Part shown: positions 35,339-43,325 of the stretch, piece by piece
Layout: each line of letters opens with the position of its first letter
Numbering within the stretch: the first letter of the stretch is position 1
Source of the DNA: Lysinibacillus pakistanensis
Lineage (GTDB): Bacteria > Bacillota > Bacilli > Bacillales_A > Planococcaceae
Direction of reading: 5' to 3'
Length of the DNA stretch: 64,000 bases
Assembly (NCBI RefSeq): GCF_030123245.1
Contig: NZ_CP126101.1
Span: forward strand, 2,106,501 to 2,170,500
Made by a program: the position numbers and the translations under genes
The notes under the pieces: model-generated
The model's database searches: none
Told to the model about the DNA's origin: nothing
The model's input: only the letters and a program-made list of their open reading frames with translations

Positions 35339-36382
35339 ATGAACTTGGATCCTAAAAAATGGTTAATAAAATTATTTGCCGCATCTTTCATAGTAACAGG
35401 ATTACCTGTTTACGGAATTATGGGTTTTAATTATTATATTGACCCTCTTTGGAATTACACACATGCGAATGACTTTAACGACTATCAGCTTGGCTTTGAT
35501 GAAAGACAATTAAAAACTAATTATATGAATAGCCATGATTTTAACTATGATAGTTTGTTAATTGGAACGAGCAGGATTACGTATCTTGATGAGAGGGCTT
35601 TTACAAAAGAAAAAGTTTATAATTATTCAATGAGCGGTCTGCATATTAAAGAATATTTACCTTACATGAAATATGCTGAAAAGAAAAATAGAAAGCCGTT
35701 TAAGAGAATTTTTATTGAGTTATATTTTGATTCAGCGAATGCTGGAAAACCTAATAAATCGAATCCGCCGCAAACTTATATCGAGACGTCGGAGGCACCT
35801 TTTTATGCAATAAAGTCCTTATTTTCAGCAAGCACGATGCATTATGCTCTTTTTAATTATGATATTTCAAAAGCAAATCATTACAATGGTGCTCGCAGTT
35901 ACACACGTAATAATATTGCACAAACTACGTATTCAAATGATGATATGGAGCAGGGGTGGCAAAAATTCCAGAAGAATTTTAAAGCAGAGACAGCCAAGCC
36001 TTTTATGTACGATATCGACTATCGAAAAAGGCTTCAAGCTATAAAAGATGCATTCCCAAATACAGAACTAGTGGTCTTTACAGAAGTAATGCCTGCGAAA
36101 CGGCTTCAGACAATTTTGCATAATGAAAATCGTTACGAGGCTTATAGTAGATGGATGAATGATATGGTAGATGTGTTTGGTACCGTGTACAGCTTCCATG
36201 GTGTGAATGAAGTAACGACGAATGTGAACAACTTTTTCGACTGGTTGCATTACTATTCAAACGTTGGGGATTTAATCATTAAAGCTTTAGAGAACAGGGA
36301 AGAACGTTCAACTATTATGCAGATTGTAGATAAAGGGAATCTTGATGAGTACCTTAAAAATGTCGTGGTAGATATAAAATGA
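35339..36382 (+). CDS. Membrane-anchored partner protein of the MBOAT acyltransferase
   Basis: 347 residues: one N-terminal helix (about 10-32), then an external domain. Block LLIGTSRITYLDE (near 72-84) resembles the nucleophile region of SGNH-like and AlgJ/AlgX-like proteins, with Ser in the GTSR motif; DWLHYYSNVGD near the end could supply the Asp-x-x-His pair. This would make it the extracellular acyl-transfer partner. Function is inferred from motif layout and the close operon linkage to the MBOAT gene. Confidence 0.7.
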   Translation: MNLDPKKWLIKLFAASFIVTGLPVYGIMGFNYYIDPLWNYTHANDFNDYQLGFDERQLKTNYMNSHDFNYDSLLIGTSRITYLDERAFTKEKVYNYSMSGLHIKEYLPYMKYAEKKNRKPFKRIFIELYFDSANAGKPNKSNPPQTYIETSEAPFYAIKSLFSASTMHYALFNYDISKANHYNGARSYTRNNIAQTTYSNDDMEQGWQKFQKNFKAETAKPFMYDIDYRKRLQAIKDAFPNTELVVFTEVMPAKRLQTILHNENRYEAYSRWMNDMVDVFGTVYSFHGVNEVTTNVNNFFDWLHYYSNVGDLIIKALENREERSTIMQIVDKGNLDEYLKNVVVDIK

Positions 36383-36388
36383 AACTTA

Positions 36389-36421
36389 AATCAGTGGAGA
36401 TTTTCTTCATCCCCACTGATT
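36389..36421 (+). terminator. Hairpin after the acyltransferase operon
   Basis: AATCAGTGG / CCACTGATT, 9-bp perfect stem; tail ATTAGCTTTC is poor in T. Confidence 0.5.
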
Positions 36422-36688
36422 ATTAGCTTTCACCAATCGGACGTTTACGGGCAGTAAATCTCCCAACTAAGAGGGAAGTAACTAACTGGAAAAAGGGCTT
36501 TTAAAAAAGCCTAGTAAGAAAATGCTCATTATAAAATAATAATGGTTTACATAACAACTGAAAAAGGCAGTAACAACAAAGGGCTAAAGGTCAAGCTCTA
36601 GTAGATTTTTCTGTTGCTAGTAAGTTATCTGCCGGATCAAAATTATTAATTCCACTTTTTTACTTAAGAAAAATAGGAGTTTAACAAA

Positions 36689-36793
36689 ATGCGTAGTTGG
36701 GGCGAAGGCAATAAAACTATTATGTATGGAATTGCGGTTATTAGTATTGTTAGCTTAATAAATATAAAATCAACAGAAAAGAATAAAAAATAA
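36689..36793 (+). CDS. 34-residue single-helix membrane microprotein
   Basis: MRSWGEGNKTIMYGIAVISI continues through VSLINIK to a Lys-rich end. One hydrophobic segment (about 11-26) flanked by charged residues. AATAGGAG lies 9 bases before the ATG, which is the main support for translation. No homologue is recognised. It sits alone between the acyltransferase operon and the hydantoinase remnant. Confidence 0.45.
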   Translation: MRSWGEGNKTIMYGIAVISIVSLINIKSTEKNKK

Positions 36794-36840
36794 AGATTTC
36801 AAACATACAGATTTTAGTAAAAATAATAGAAATATCTACT

Positions 36841-37219
36841 ATTCTTGAGCAGGCTATCGATTAAATGAAAACTTCATCTCAAGGTGCAACTTGTCTTAGT
36901 TGGAGGAGACAGTGTCATTGTGCCGAATACTATTCGTGGAGTTTCCAATATTGTTCAATCAGAGTATAGTGGGGTAGCCAATGCAATTGGTGCATTCATC
37001 GCTCAAATCAGTGGTCAATATGAACAGATTTATATTTATTCAAGAGAGCCTTGTGAGGATTCATTAAAGGATCCACAAGATAAGGCAATGAAACAGGCGA
37101 TTTTAGCAGGTGCACTTTCAGAAACAATTCAATTAGTGGAAGTGGAAGAAACAGCACTTGCCTATCATCCTGAAAATGCGACTAGATTAAAGGTTGAGGT
37201 AGTGGGAAAAATGAAATAA
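36841..37219 (+). pseudogene. C-terminal remnant of a hydantoinase/oxoprolinase (HyuA-type)
   Basis: Reads LEQAID, a stop, MKTSSQ, a shift, then VLVGGDSVIVPNTIRGVSNI, SGVANAIGAFIAQISGQ and TIQLVEVEETALAYHPENAT. These match the last quarter of HyuA (VLVGGGS, GVANAIGAAIAQVSG, VEIVEVEE.PLAYLP.NA.R). An open frame of 111 codons remains from 36884, but the catalytic body is lost, so a working enzyme is not possible. With the PucR fragment nearby this suggests a lost hydantoin or purine catabolic locus. Confidence 0.75.
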
Positions 37220-37266
37220 AGCAAAGGGAAGGGTCTTTGATAAACAGATTCTTCCCTTTGCTTTTT
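37218..37266 (+). terminator. Strong terminator
   Basis: AAAGCAAAGGGAAG pairs with CTTCCCTTTGCTTT, and an inner TCT/AGA extends the stem; a T-run follows. Confidence 0.85.
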
Positions 37267-37285
37267 GGTGCTTGCAATTCAAAAA

Positions 37286-37319
37286 GTCATAGTGTAATAT
37301 TTGACTAGTACACTATGAC
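37286..37319 (+). promoter_or_regulatory. YtrA-type GntR operator upstream of the ABC operon
   Basis: GTCATAGTGTA-N12-TACACTATGAC: perfect 11-bp arms. The core AGTGTA...TACACT is the inverted repeat known for YtrA-like GntR repressors of Bacillales. It sits 15 bp before the first gene, so binding would block the operon's promoter. Confidence 0.82.
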
Positions 37320-37333
37320 GCGAGGTGTTTACG

Positions 37334-38110
37334 TTGAAAAGTTTCATTGGGCAATTCAAAAAAGAATGGGTGCTCTTTCGGGCATGGTTATATGTGGGAA
37401 TCTTTTTAGGAATCTTAATATCCATAGTTATTCCTTATTTAATAGAACGATACGGTAATGGATTTACAGAGGAAAATCAACTTCAATTTGCTTTTACATT
37501 TTTAGTCCTTGCTTTAGGAGGTTTTTATTCTGTATTGCAATTTGTGGCTAGCTTACGATTGGATTTAAGAAGTAAAGAAATATGGCTACACTCAACAAGC
37601 TCCATTCGGCAGCTTATAGGTGTAAAAATTGTTTTTTCTTTAACAGGATATACAATTTTTAATATTCTTTTTACAGGTATTGCAATCTATTCATTAAGAG
37701 CTGCCTTTATAGCCAGCTTTGGACAGGTATTGCTATTGCTAGTATTCGTGGTAGCCATTATTGCATTGTTTCAATTAATGATATTTGTAAGTATTCTTTT
37801 ATTTTTAGCATTTTATCTGCAAATGAAGTACTTCATCGGTCGTTTTGCTATCGTCCTTATGATGGGAGCCTATTTTGGATGCATCTATCTATGGTTTAGA
37901 TTTACTGAAAGTATAATATACGTTAAAATTTTCCAACATATAGGTATCTCGTTAAGCTGGCTTGAACAGTATTTGCCAAAATCCAAACTGCCTTCAATGG
38001 ATATTAGACTTGGCACATTGTATGTAGTGGAGGAACTAGCCCTTACCATTTTGTTCGCATTGCTATTTATCATTGCTACAAAGTGGCTGGAAAAGGTGGT
38101 TTTACGATGA
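37334..38110 (+). CDS. ABC-transporter-associated membrane protein
   Basis: 258 residues from a TTG start with GAGGTG about 6 bases upstream. Six or so hydrophobic segments; N-terminal IGQFKKEWVLFRAW is the amphipathic start often seen in ABC-2-type permeases. No signature of an ATPase. First gene of a five-gene operon (membrane protein, GntR, ATPase, ATPase, permease) like the ytrABCDEF operon of B. subtilis, which responds to cell-wall antibiotics. Its stop overlaps the GntR start by four bases. Confidence 0.78.
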   Translation: MKSFIGQFKKEWVLFRAWLYVGIFLGILISIVIPYLIERYGNGFTEENQLQFAFTFLVLALGGFYSVLQFVASLRLDLRSKEIWLHSTSSIRQLIGVKIVFSLTGYTIFNILFTGIAIYSLRAAFIASFGQVLLLLVFVVAIIALFQLMIFVSILLFLAFYLQMKYFIGRFAIVLMMGAYFGCIYLWFRFTESIIYVKIFQHIGISLSWLEQYLPKSKLPSMDIRLGTLYVVEELALTILFALLFIIATKWLEKVVLR

Positions 38111-38463
38111 CACTTGATTTTTCACGTGATAAACCAATCTATAGCCAGCTTGTTGATCGCATTTGTGGAGATGTTTTAAAAGGGAAGTTAGCGCTTGGGG
38201 ACCGACTTCCTTCTGTTCGAGAGTATGCAGTAGAGACTGGGGTTAATGTCAATACAGTGCAACGTGTATATAAGGAGTTAGAGGCAATGAATATAACGGA
38301 AACTAAAAGAGGGCAGGGTACATTTATCACAACGAATGAAGAGCGAATTGTTCTGTTGAGAGAAGCTATGAAAAATCAATTAGCAGATAATTTTTTATTC
38401 TCTATTGAAGCACTTGGGTTTTCAAAGGAAGAGATGCTAATTGTTTTGCAAAATAAATCGTGA
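38107..38463 (+). CDS. GntR family regulator, YtrA subfamily
   Basis: 118 residues: an N-terminal winged helix (FSRDKPIYSQLVDRICGDVL, LPSVREYAVETGVNVNTVQR, GQGTFIT) and only a short C-terminal tail, as in YtrA-type repressors. Start MTLDFSRDK overlaps the preceding stop (ATGA) with AAGGTGG upstream. The operon's upstream AGTGTA-N12-TACACT site is its likely target. B. subtilis YtrA represses a similar operon and is relieved by peptidoglycan-targeting antibiotics; the same here is inference. Confidence 0.92.
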   Translation: MTLDFSRDKPIYSQLVDRICGDVLKGKLALGDRLPSVREYAVETGVNVNTVQRVYKELEAMNITETKRGQGTFITTNEERIVLLREAMKNQLADNFLFSIEALGFSKEEMLIVLQNKS

Positions 38464-38473
38464 GGTGAGATAA

Positions 38474-39169
38474 ATGCTACAACTTTCAAATGTTTCTTTT
38501 CGTTATATGAAAAAAACAATACTGCAAGACTTGTCTTATTCTTTACCAATTGGACAGATTATTGGCCTAGTTGGAGAAAATGGTAGTGGAAAGTCAACAC
38601 TTTTAAAGGTATTAGCTGGCTTGTTACTTCCATCAAGCGGTGAGGTTTTACTGAATGGTAACCCAGTTACACGTAGAAGTGCCAATCAGATTGCCTACTT
38701 ACCAGATACGGATTTATTTTACGATTTTTATACTGGAGAGCAACTATTTCAGTACTATGCCTCTCAATTCGAGGATTTCTCATATGATAAGGCCTGTATC
38801 GTTGCAGAGTTTTTGCAGGTCGATAAAAAAATGAGATTAAGGCAGCTATCAAAAGGAAACCGTGGTCGTATGAAGATGGCTGCAACACTTGGGCGAGAGG
38901 TCCCGTTTTATTTAATGGATGAGCCGTTCGCTGGGCTTGATCCAATTGTTCGTGAGCAACTCATTAAAGGGCTCATTCAATTTACCGATATGGAACATCA
39001 AACAATTCTTTTATCCACCCATGAGCTATATGAGGTAGAGCCGATTTTAGATCAAATCATTTTATTACAAAATGGCTCGATTATTGCACATGAGGAACTT
39101 GAAAGGATTCGAGATCTGACGAATACGGATGCTGTGCAATGGATGAAGACCTACTATAAGAAAGGATGA
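38474..39169 (+). CDS. ABC transporter ATPase, first subunit
   Basis: 231 residues with Walker A GENGSGKSTLLKVLAGL, a signature variant LSKGNRGRMKMAATLG, Walker B FYLMDEPFAGLDP and switch His in STHELYE. The LSKGNRGR signature departs from the usual LSGGQ, as in YtrB-type ATPases. GAGGTGAGAT precedes the ATG. Four-base overlap region with the next ATPase gene suggests coupled expression. Confidence 0.92.
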   Translation: MLQLSNVSFRYMKKTILQDLSYSLPIGQIIGLVGENGSGKSTLLKVLAGLLLPSSGEVLLNGNPVTRRSANQIAYLPDTDLFYDFYTGEQLFQYYASQFEDFSYDKACIVAEFLQVDKKMRLRQLSKGNRGRMKMAATLGREVPFYLMDEPFAGLDPIVREQLIKGLIQFTDMEHQTILLSTHELYEVEPILDQIILLQNGSIIAHEELERIRDLTNTDAVQWMKTYYKKG

Positions 39170-39174
39170 AATCA

Positions 39175-40098
39175 ATGACAACACAACCAATTGTTCAATT
39201 GCAAAATTTATCAAAAATCATTCGTGGTAAACAATTAATTTCGCAATTGAATATCGATTTATATCCAGGACAAATTACTGGATTTTTAGGACCAAATGGT
39301 GCAGGAAAAACGACGACTATACGTATGATGACAGGGCTTATGCATCCGTCGGAGGGGAAAGTTATCATTGATGGTCTTTCGCTTCAGGAGAATTATGAGG
39401 AGGCAATTAGTAAGGTTGGCGTAATTGTAGAGAACCCTGAAATGTATAAATTTATGACAGGCTATAAAAACTTATTGCATTTTGCAAGAATGCATAAAAA
39501 TGTAACAAAGGATCGTATTCAAGAGGTAGTGAACCAAGTGGGTCTTGAGAAACGTATTCATGAGAAAGTTTCTACATATTCCCTTGGGATGCGTCAACGT
39601 TTAGGATTAGCACAGGCATTGCTTCATCGGCCTAAGTTTTTAATTTTAGATGAGCCAACAAATGGTCTTGATCCAGCAGGTATTCGTGAATTTCGTATGT
39701 ATCTACGGAAAATAGCGACTGAGGATGGTGTCTCTGTTTTTGTTTCTAGTCACCTATTATCTGAAATTGAATTAATGTGTGATCGGGTGGCTGTCATTCA
39801 AAATGGTAAATTAATTGATATTCGTGATATTCATAGTAATAATTCTTCATTTTATTATATTGAGGCTACTCCTAACGAACAAGCTGAATCGCTTCTTCAA
39901 AAGCTTGATATAAATTTTGTTTCAGAAAATAGCGGCTACGTGGTTGAAATACAAAAAGAAGATATTCCATCCTTCATTACAAATTTTGTTAATCAAGGAA
40001 TCCAATTATTCGCTGTTCAACCACATCAAAAAACGTTAGAGGACCAATTCTTAGAAATGACAGGAGGTGGCCAAATTGCTGAAGCTAATTCAAAATGA
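39175..40098 (+). CDS. ABC transporter ATPase, second subunit (BcrA/CcmA-like)
   Basis: 307 residues. Start MTTQPIVQLQ with AAAGGA 8 bases upstream; another in-frame ATG lies three codons earlier. Walker A GPNGAGKTTTIRMMTGL, signature YSLGMRQRLGLAQALL, Walker B FLILDEPTNGLDPAG and switch His VSSHLLSE: the BcrA type common in lantibiotic and bacitracin export. The C-terminal 90 residues form the family's extra domain. It likely energises the permease that begins 22 bases before its end. Confidence 0.93.
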   Translation: MTTQPIVQLQNLSKIIRGKQLISQLNIDLYPGQITGFLGPNGAGKTTTIRMMTGLMHPSEGKVIIDGLSLQENYEEAISKVGVIVENPEMYKFMTGYKNLLHFARMHKNVTKDRIQEVVNQVGLEKRIHEKVSTYSLGMRQRLGLAQALLHRPKFLILDEPTNGLDPAGIREFRMYLRKIATEDGVSVFVSSHLLSEIELMCDRVAVIQNGKLIDIRDIHSNNSSFYYIEATPNEQAESLLQKLDINFVSENSGYVVEIQKEDIPSFITNFVNQGIQLFAVQPHQKTLEDQFLEMTGGGQIAEANSK

Positions 40099-41014
40099 AT
40101 GGATGAAATTGTGGTATAAAAAAGGAACTTGGGCAATGGTCGCATTAGTAATCCTCTTTATTATTGGACCTGGTATTATGTTGAAATACTATGATACAAA
40201 AAATTCAGAGGATATTTCATGGAAAGAAACTGAACAACAAGCCATTAACAACTATAAAGAAATGTTGGCAGGAGATGATCTTACTCCGGCAGATAAAACA
40301 TATTTCGAAGAGCAAATTGCGATATCTGAGTATCGTTTAGCGCATGATGTACCATCTCAAAATGAGGGAAGTCTTGCGAGCTTTATGTCATTTACAAGTA
40401 ATATGCTCAAGTTAGTAACATTATTTACAGTAATTACAGCAGCGAGTATTGTTTCGAGTGAATTCTCAACAGGTACTATTAAAATGCTGTTAACACGCCC
40501 AATGTCGCGGGCAAAAATATTAACCTCCAAATTAATTACAACTTTTATATTTGGTTTGTTTTTATTTGTGGTTAATGTCGTAGTAAGTGTCATAGTAGGA
40601 TTCCTACTATTCGGCAATGGTACAGGAGTCGAGTTAGAGATGGTCAATGGCCAAATAGCCGAAAAAGCGGTATGGAGTGACTTGGGGTATCATTACTTAT
40701 TATCTGGCGGTGACTTTGTGATGTCAACGTTATTTGCCTTTTTAGTAGGTTCAGTTTTCCGCTCAAGTTCTTTAGCTATTGGTTTAACGATGTTCTTGTC
40801 GTTTACAGGTGGAATGATTGTAATGTTCTTAAGTCGGTATGAAATTGTCAAATATATTTGGCTGACTCATTCTAATTTAACGCAATATGAATCAGGAAAT
40901 CCAGTGACAGAAGGTATCACAATGCCATTCTCACTTACTGTTCTGGCGATTTATGCTGTTATTTTCCTTGTAATTAGCTATACGTCCTTTATGAAACGTG
41001 ATGTGACAGCATAA
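40076..41014 (+). CDS. ABC-2 type permease
   Basis: 312 residues from a TTG start with AGGAGG 8 bases upstream. N-terminal IQNEWMKLWYKKGTWAMV is the classic ABC-2 opening helix, followed by a long external loop (about 40-100), then five helices with SSEFSTGTIKMLLTRPMSR, the cytoplasmic coupling segment. Overlaps the end of its ATPase gene. The complex probably exports a peptide antibiotic or lipid-linked compound; the substrate is unknown. Confidence 0.92.
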   Translation: MLKLIQNEWMKLWYKKGTWAMVALVILFIIGPGIMLKYYDTKNSEDISWKETEQQAINNYKEMLAGDDLTPADKTYFEEQIAISEYRLAHDVPSQNEGSLASFMSFTSNMLKLVTLFTVITAASIVSSEFSTGTIKMLLTRPMSRAKILTSKLITTFIFGLFLFVVNVVVSVIVGFLLFGNGTGVELEMVNGQIAEKAVWSDLGYHYLLSGGDFVMSTLFAFLVGSVFRSSSLAIGLTMFLSFTGGMIVMFLSRYEIVKYIWLTHSNLTQYESGNPVTEGITMPFSLTVLAIYAVIFLVISYTSFMKRDVTA

Positions 41015-41017
41015 ATA

Positions 41018-41054
41018 AAACACGGTATGATGTTCATTTTCATACCGTGTTTTT
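41018..41054. terminator. Bidirectional terminator between the ABC operon and spo0M
   Basis: AAACACGGTATGA / TCATACCGTGTTT, 13-bp perfect stem with T-rich tails both ways; serves both converging units. Confidence 0.9.
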
Positions 41055-41059
41055 CTATT

Positions 41060-41833
41060 TTATCCTTTTAAGTGCTTGACAATAATTTGCTGTAGTTTCG
41101 TTTCAATCATTGGTAAATCATGCTTGGTAATTGTGGTTCTGACATAGCTTTCGTCCATATCAAGAGCTTCTGCGAAAAAGCTGCCAATGCCTCTAACTTT
41201 ACGGTCTATTTGCAACAATATTTCCGCCGAATGATTAGATTGTGATAGAAAAACAATTTCTAGCTCATCTAAATGATTTCTATATTGTCCTGTCGGCACA
41301 AATTCAAATTCCTGAATAAATGGATAGTAGCCACGGAATCGAGCTGGTGCCTGTTCACATTCTGCTTCACGCAAACGAAAACCAAGTGCACTTATAGCGT
41401 CTAGGATATGTGTAGCAAGCTCTGTTGGTTGGACACGAATATAATCCTTGTCACTTGGATCCACTGCGTTTTTAATATCAAGGCCTGTTTGTATCCATAC
41501 TTGGGTTTTGCCTGCTGTTATTGGTGTTTCGAATGGTAATGTAAGTGAAATAGGGAAGGTCTTCCTTTCGCCTGCTGCAATAATAAATGGCTCTAATACT
41601 TTAATTTTTTGTAGAGTGGCTACTTCCGTATATTTATTGTCATTTGCTTCTCGAATATAGGTCGTATTGATCGATAAATAAATTGTATCGACTTGCTGTT
41701 CAACCTGCCCACCACGGACTATAATCTCGCCACGCATTATTTCACCAGCTCTGTATGTAGTTTTCTCTAATCGTGTATCAACCGTTGCAGAGCCTACCCC
41801 AATACTTGCAAGTACATTGTTAAAAAACGACAT
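41060..41833 (-). CDS. spo0M: Spo0M sporulation-control protein
   Basis: 257 residues; ATG of MSFFNNVLASIGVGSATVD chosen for GGAGGA about 7 bases upstream. The arrestin-like beta fold of Spo0M is evident: VDTRLEKTTYRAGEIMRGEI, WIQTGLDIKNAVDPSDKDYI and a helical C-terminal ELxxIV...HLKG. In Bacillus it affects early sporulation and cell-division processes. Single-gene unit converging on the ABC operon. The presence of spo0M supports a spore-forming host. Confidence 0.93.
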   Translation of the reverse strand: MSFFNNVLASIGVGSATVDTRLEKTTYRAGEIMRGEIIVRGGQVEQQVDTIYLSINTTYIREANDNKYTEVATLQKIKVLEPFIIAAGERKTFPISLTLPFETPITAGKTQVWIQTGLDIKNAVDPSDKDYIRVQPTELATHILDAISALGFRLREAECEQAPARFRGYYPFIQEFEFVPTGQYRNHLDELEIVFLSQSNHSAEILLQIDRKVRGIGSFFAEALDMDESYVRTTITKHDLPMIETKLQQIIVKHLKG

Positions 41834-41944
41834 CTGTATTCCTCCAATTGACATTAATAATTATACATACGCACATTTTTTGAAAAGGTTTCAACATATA
41901 AAAAGTTTTCGTTATAATGTATGAAAAACAAATGGAGTGTCAGG

Positions 41945-42814
41945 ATGGAAACAGAATGGATAAGAACATTTCTAATTGCTGCAAGAACAGAAAATTTCCG
42001 AGAAACAGCTGAACTACGATTTATTACACAATCTACAGTATCAAAGCATATACAGCATCTTGAAAAGGAATTGCAAACAACGTTATTTGATAGACAGGGA
42101 AAGCAAGTGAGACTAAATCGTTTTGGGGCTTACTTTTTTCAACAGGCAGAAAAAATGATCATGACTGTTGATGAAGGAATACACAATATGGAATCCTTTT
42201 TGCATGGTTATACATCCCATTTAACGATCGGGGTTGCACCTCAAATTGCGAATTCTACTTTACCAGCCATCATCCAAACATTTCAACAGCAGAAACCTTC
42301 CATCCAAATTTCGATTGAGCTATTAAAGTCAAATGAAATAGGAGAGGCGGTTTATACAGGGGAGGTAGATATTGGTTTATCAAAACTAACATCAACTCGA
42401 GAACTTCATACTGTCCTCCTCGCACAAGAATCACTTCAATTAATTGCTCCAATAGCAAAAAAAGAGGCAGATGCACTTACACTTTTGCAGCAGGAAATGA
42501 TTTTAACACATGAATATGCACCTTATTGGCAAGACATCCAGCAAGTATTGCAACAATTTAAACGCTATAAAAGCATGCATATAAATCAAACCGAAGTTAT
42601 TAAAAATTTTGTAAAGCATGGACTTGGCATTGCCTTTTTGCCAAGAAGTATTATTGAGGCTGATTATCAACAGAATTTATTACATAGCTATTCCATACAA
42701 GAATTTTCTCATATTATGTCCAATAGCTACTTTCTAGCAAAATATTTATCAGCAGATATTGAGAGCTTTTTAGCAGTTTGTCATCTAATTTACGCTGATT
42801 TAGTTTGTGACTAG
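41945..42814 (+). CDS. LysR family transcriptional regulator
   Basis: 289 residues; METEWIRTF start with GGAG 7 bases upstream. Helix-turn-helix: FRETAELRFITQSTVSKHIQ (about 20-40), then LEKELQTTLFDRQGKQVRLN. The C-terminal effector domain includes LTIGVAPQIANSTLPAIIQT and GLGIAFLPRSII. Divergent from spo0M with about 110 bases between them. No adjacent metabolic gene identifies the inducer. The next region is a repeat array. Confidence 0.9.
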   Translation: METEWIRTFLIAARTENFRETAELRFITQSTVSKHIQHLEKELQTTLFDRQGKQVRLNRFGAYFFQQAEKMIMTVDEGIHNMESFLHGYTSHLTIGVAPQIANSTLPAIIQTFQQQKPSIQISIELLKSNEIGEAVYTGEVDIGLSKLTSTRELHTVLLAQESLQLIAPIAKKEADALTLLQQEMILTHEYAPYWQDIQQVLQQFKRYKSMHINQTEVIKNFVKHGLGIAFLPRSIIEADYQQNLLHSYSIQEFSHIMSNSYFLAKYLSADIESFLAVCHLIYADLVCD

Positions 42815-43091
42815 AAGTACAAGTTATGAAACTTTGGATAAAAGTATCTCTGTTAAAAACGGGAATCTGCATCAATTATTCATATTTACTCTATATACTG
42901 GTGGTATGTAATCCGCATAAAACAGATAGGAAGACAATCACTTTCATAGCCGTATAAGTTCAGGAAGGGTCCAATCAGGTATCATCAAGCTTTGTACAGT
43001 TCCTGGAGATAGGTGATCCTAAAAAGTGCATGGGCCCAGGGGAGAACCGCAGTCAGGTATAGTGGAAAAACTTCAGGTCCAAGGTAGAATC

Positions 43092-43273
43092 GCTCGGATA
43101 CAGCGGAAAATCGCTCGACCCCAAGAGAGAATCGCTCAGGTGTTCCCGAAAATCGCTCGGCCCCAAGAAAGAGCCGCTCAGGTAAAGCCGAAAAACGCTC
43201 AGGTCCAACGGAAAATCGCTCGGTCCCAAGAAAGAACCGCTCAGGTAAAGCCGAAAAATGCTCAGGTCCAAAG
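43092..43273. repeat. 21-bp tandem repeat array (GCTC family)
   Basis: Eight full 21-bp units starting at 43092, 43113, 43134, 43155, 43176, 43197, 43218 and 43239, then a partial one. Units open GCTCGG or GCTCAGG and alternate CCCAAGAAAGA-type and CCGAAAA-type middles, giving a partial higher-order pattern. More degenerate units extend back to about 43030. Because 21 is a multiple of 3, long frames stay open on both strands (43026-43325 plus, 43053-43286 minus), but they have no convincing ribosome site and I do not count them as genes. Confidence 0.85.
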
Positions 43274-43325
43274 TATATTTGGGCAAATGAATATTCTTAT
43301 CAATAAAATAGTAGGTGTTTTATAA

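Noticed and set aside
36884..37219. 111-codon frame as a working gene
   Set aside because: It is only the C-terminal end of a hydantoinase; upstream homologous sequence contains a stop and a shift.
43026..43325. 99-codon open frame (and 77-codon frame on the other strand) over the GCTC array
   Set aside because: Openness follows from the 21-bp period being a multiple of three; no convincing ribosome site and low-complexity product.
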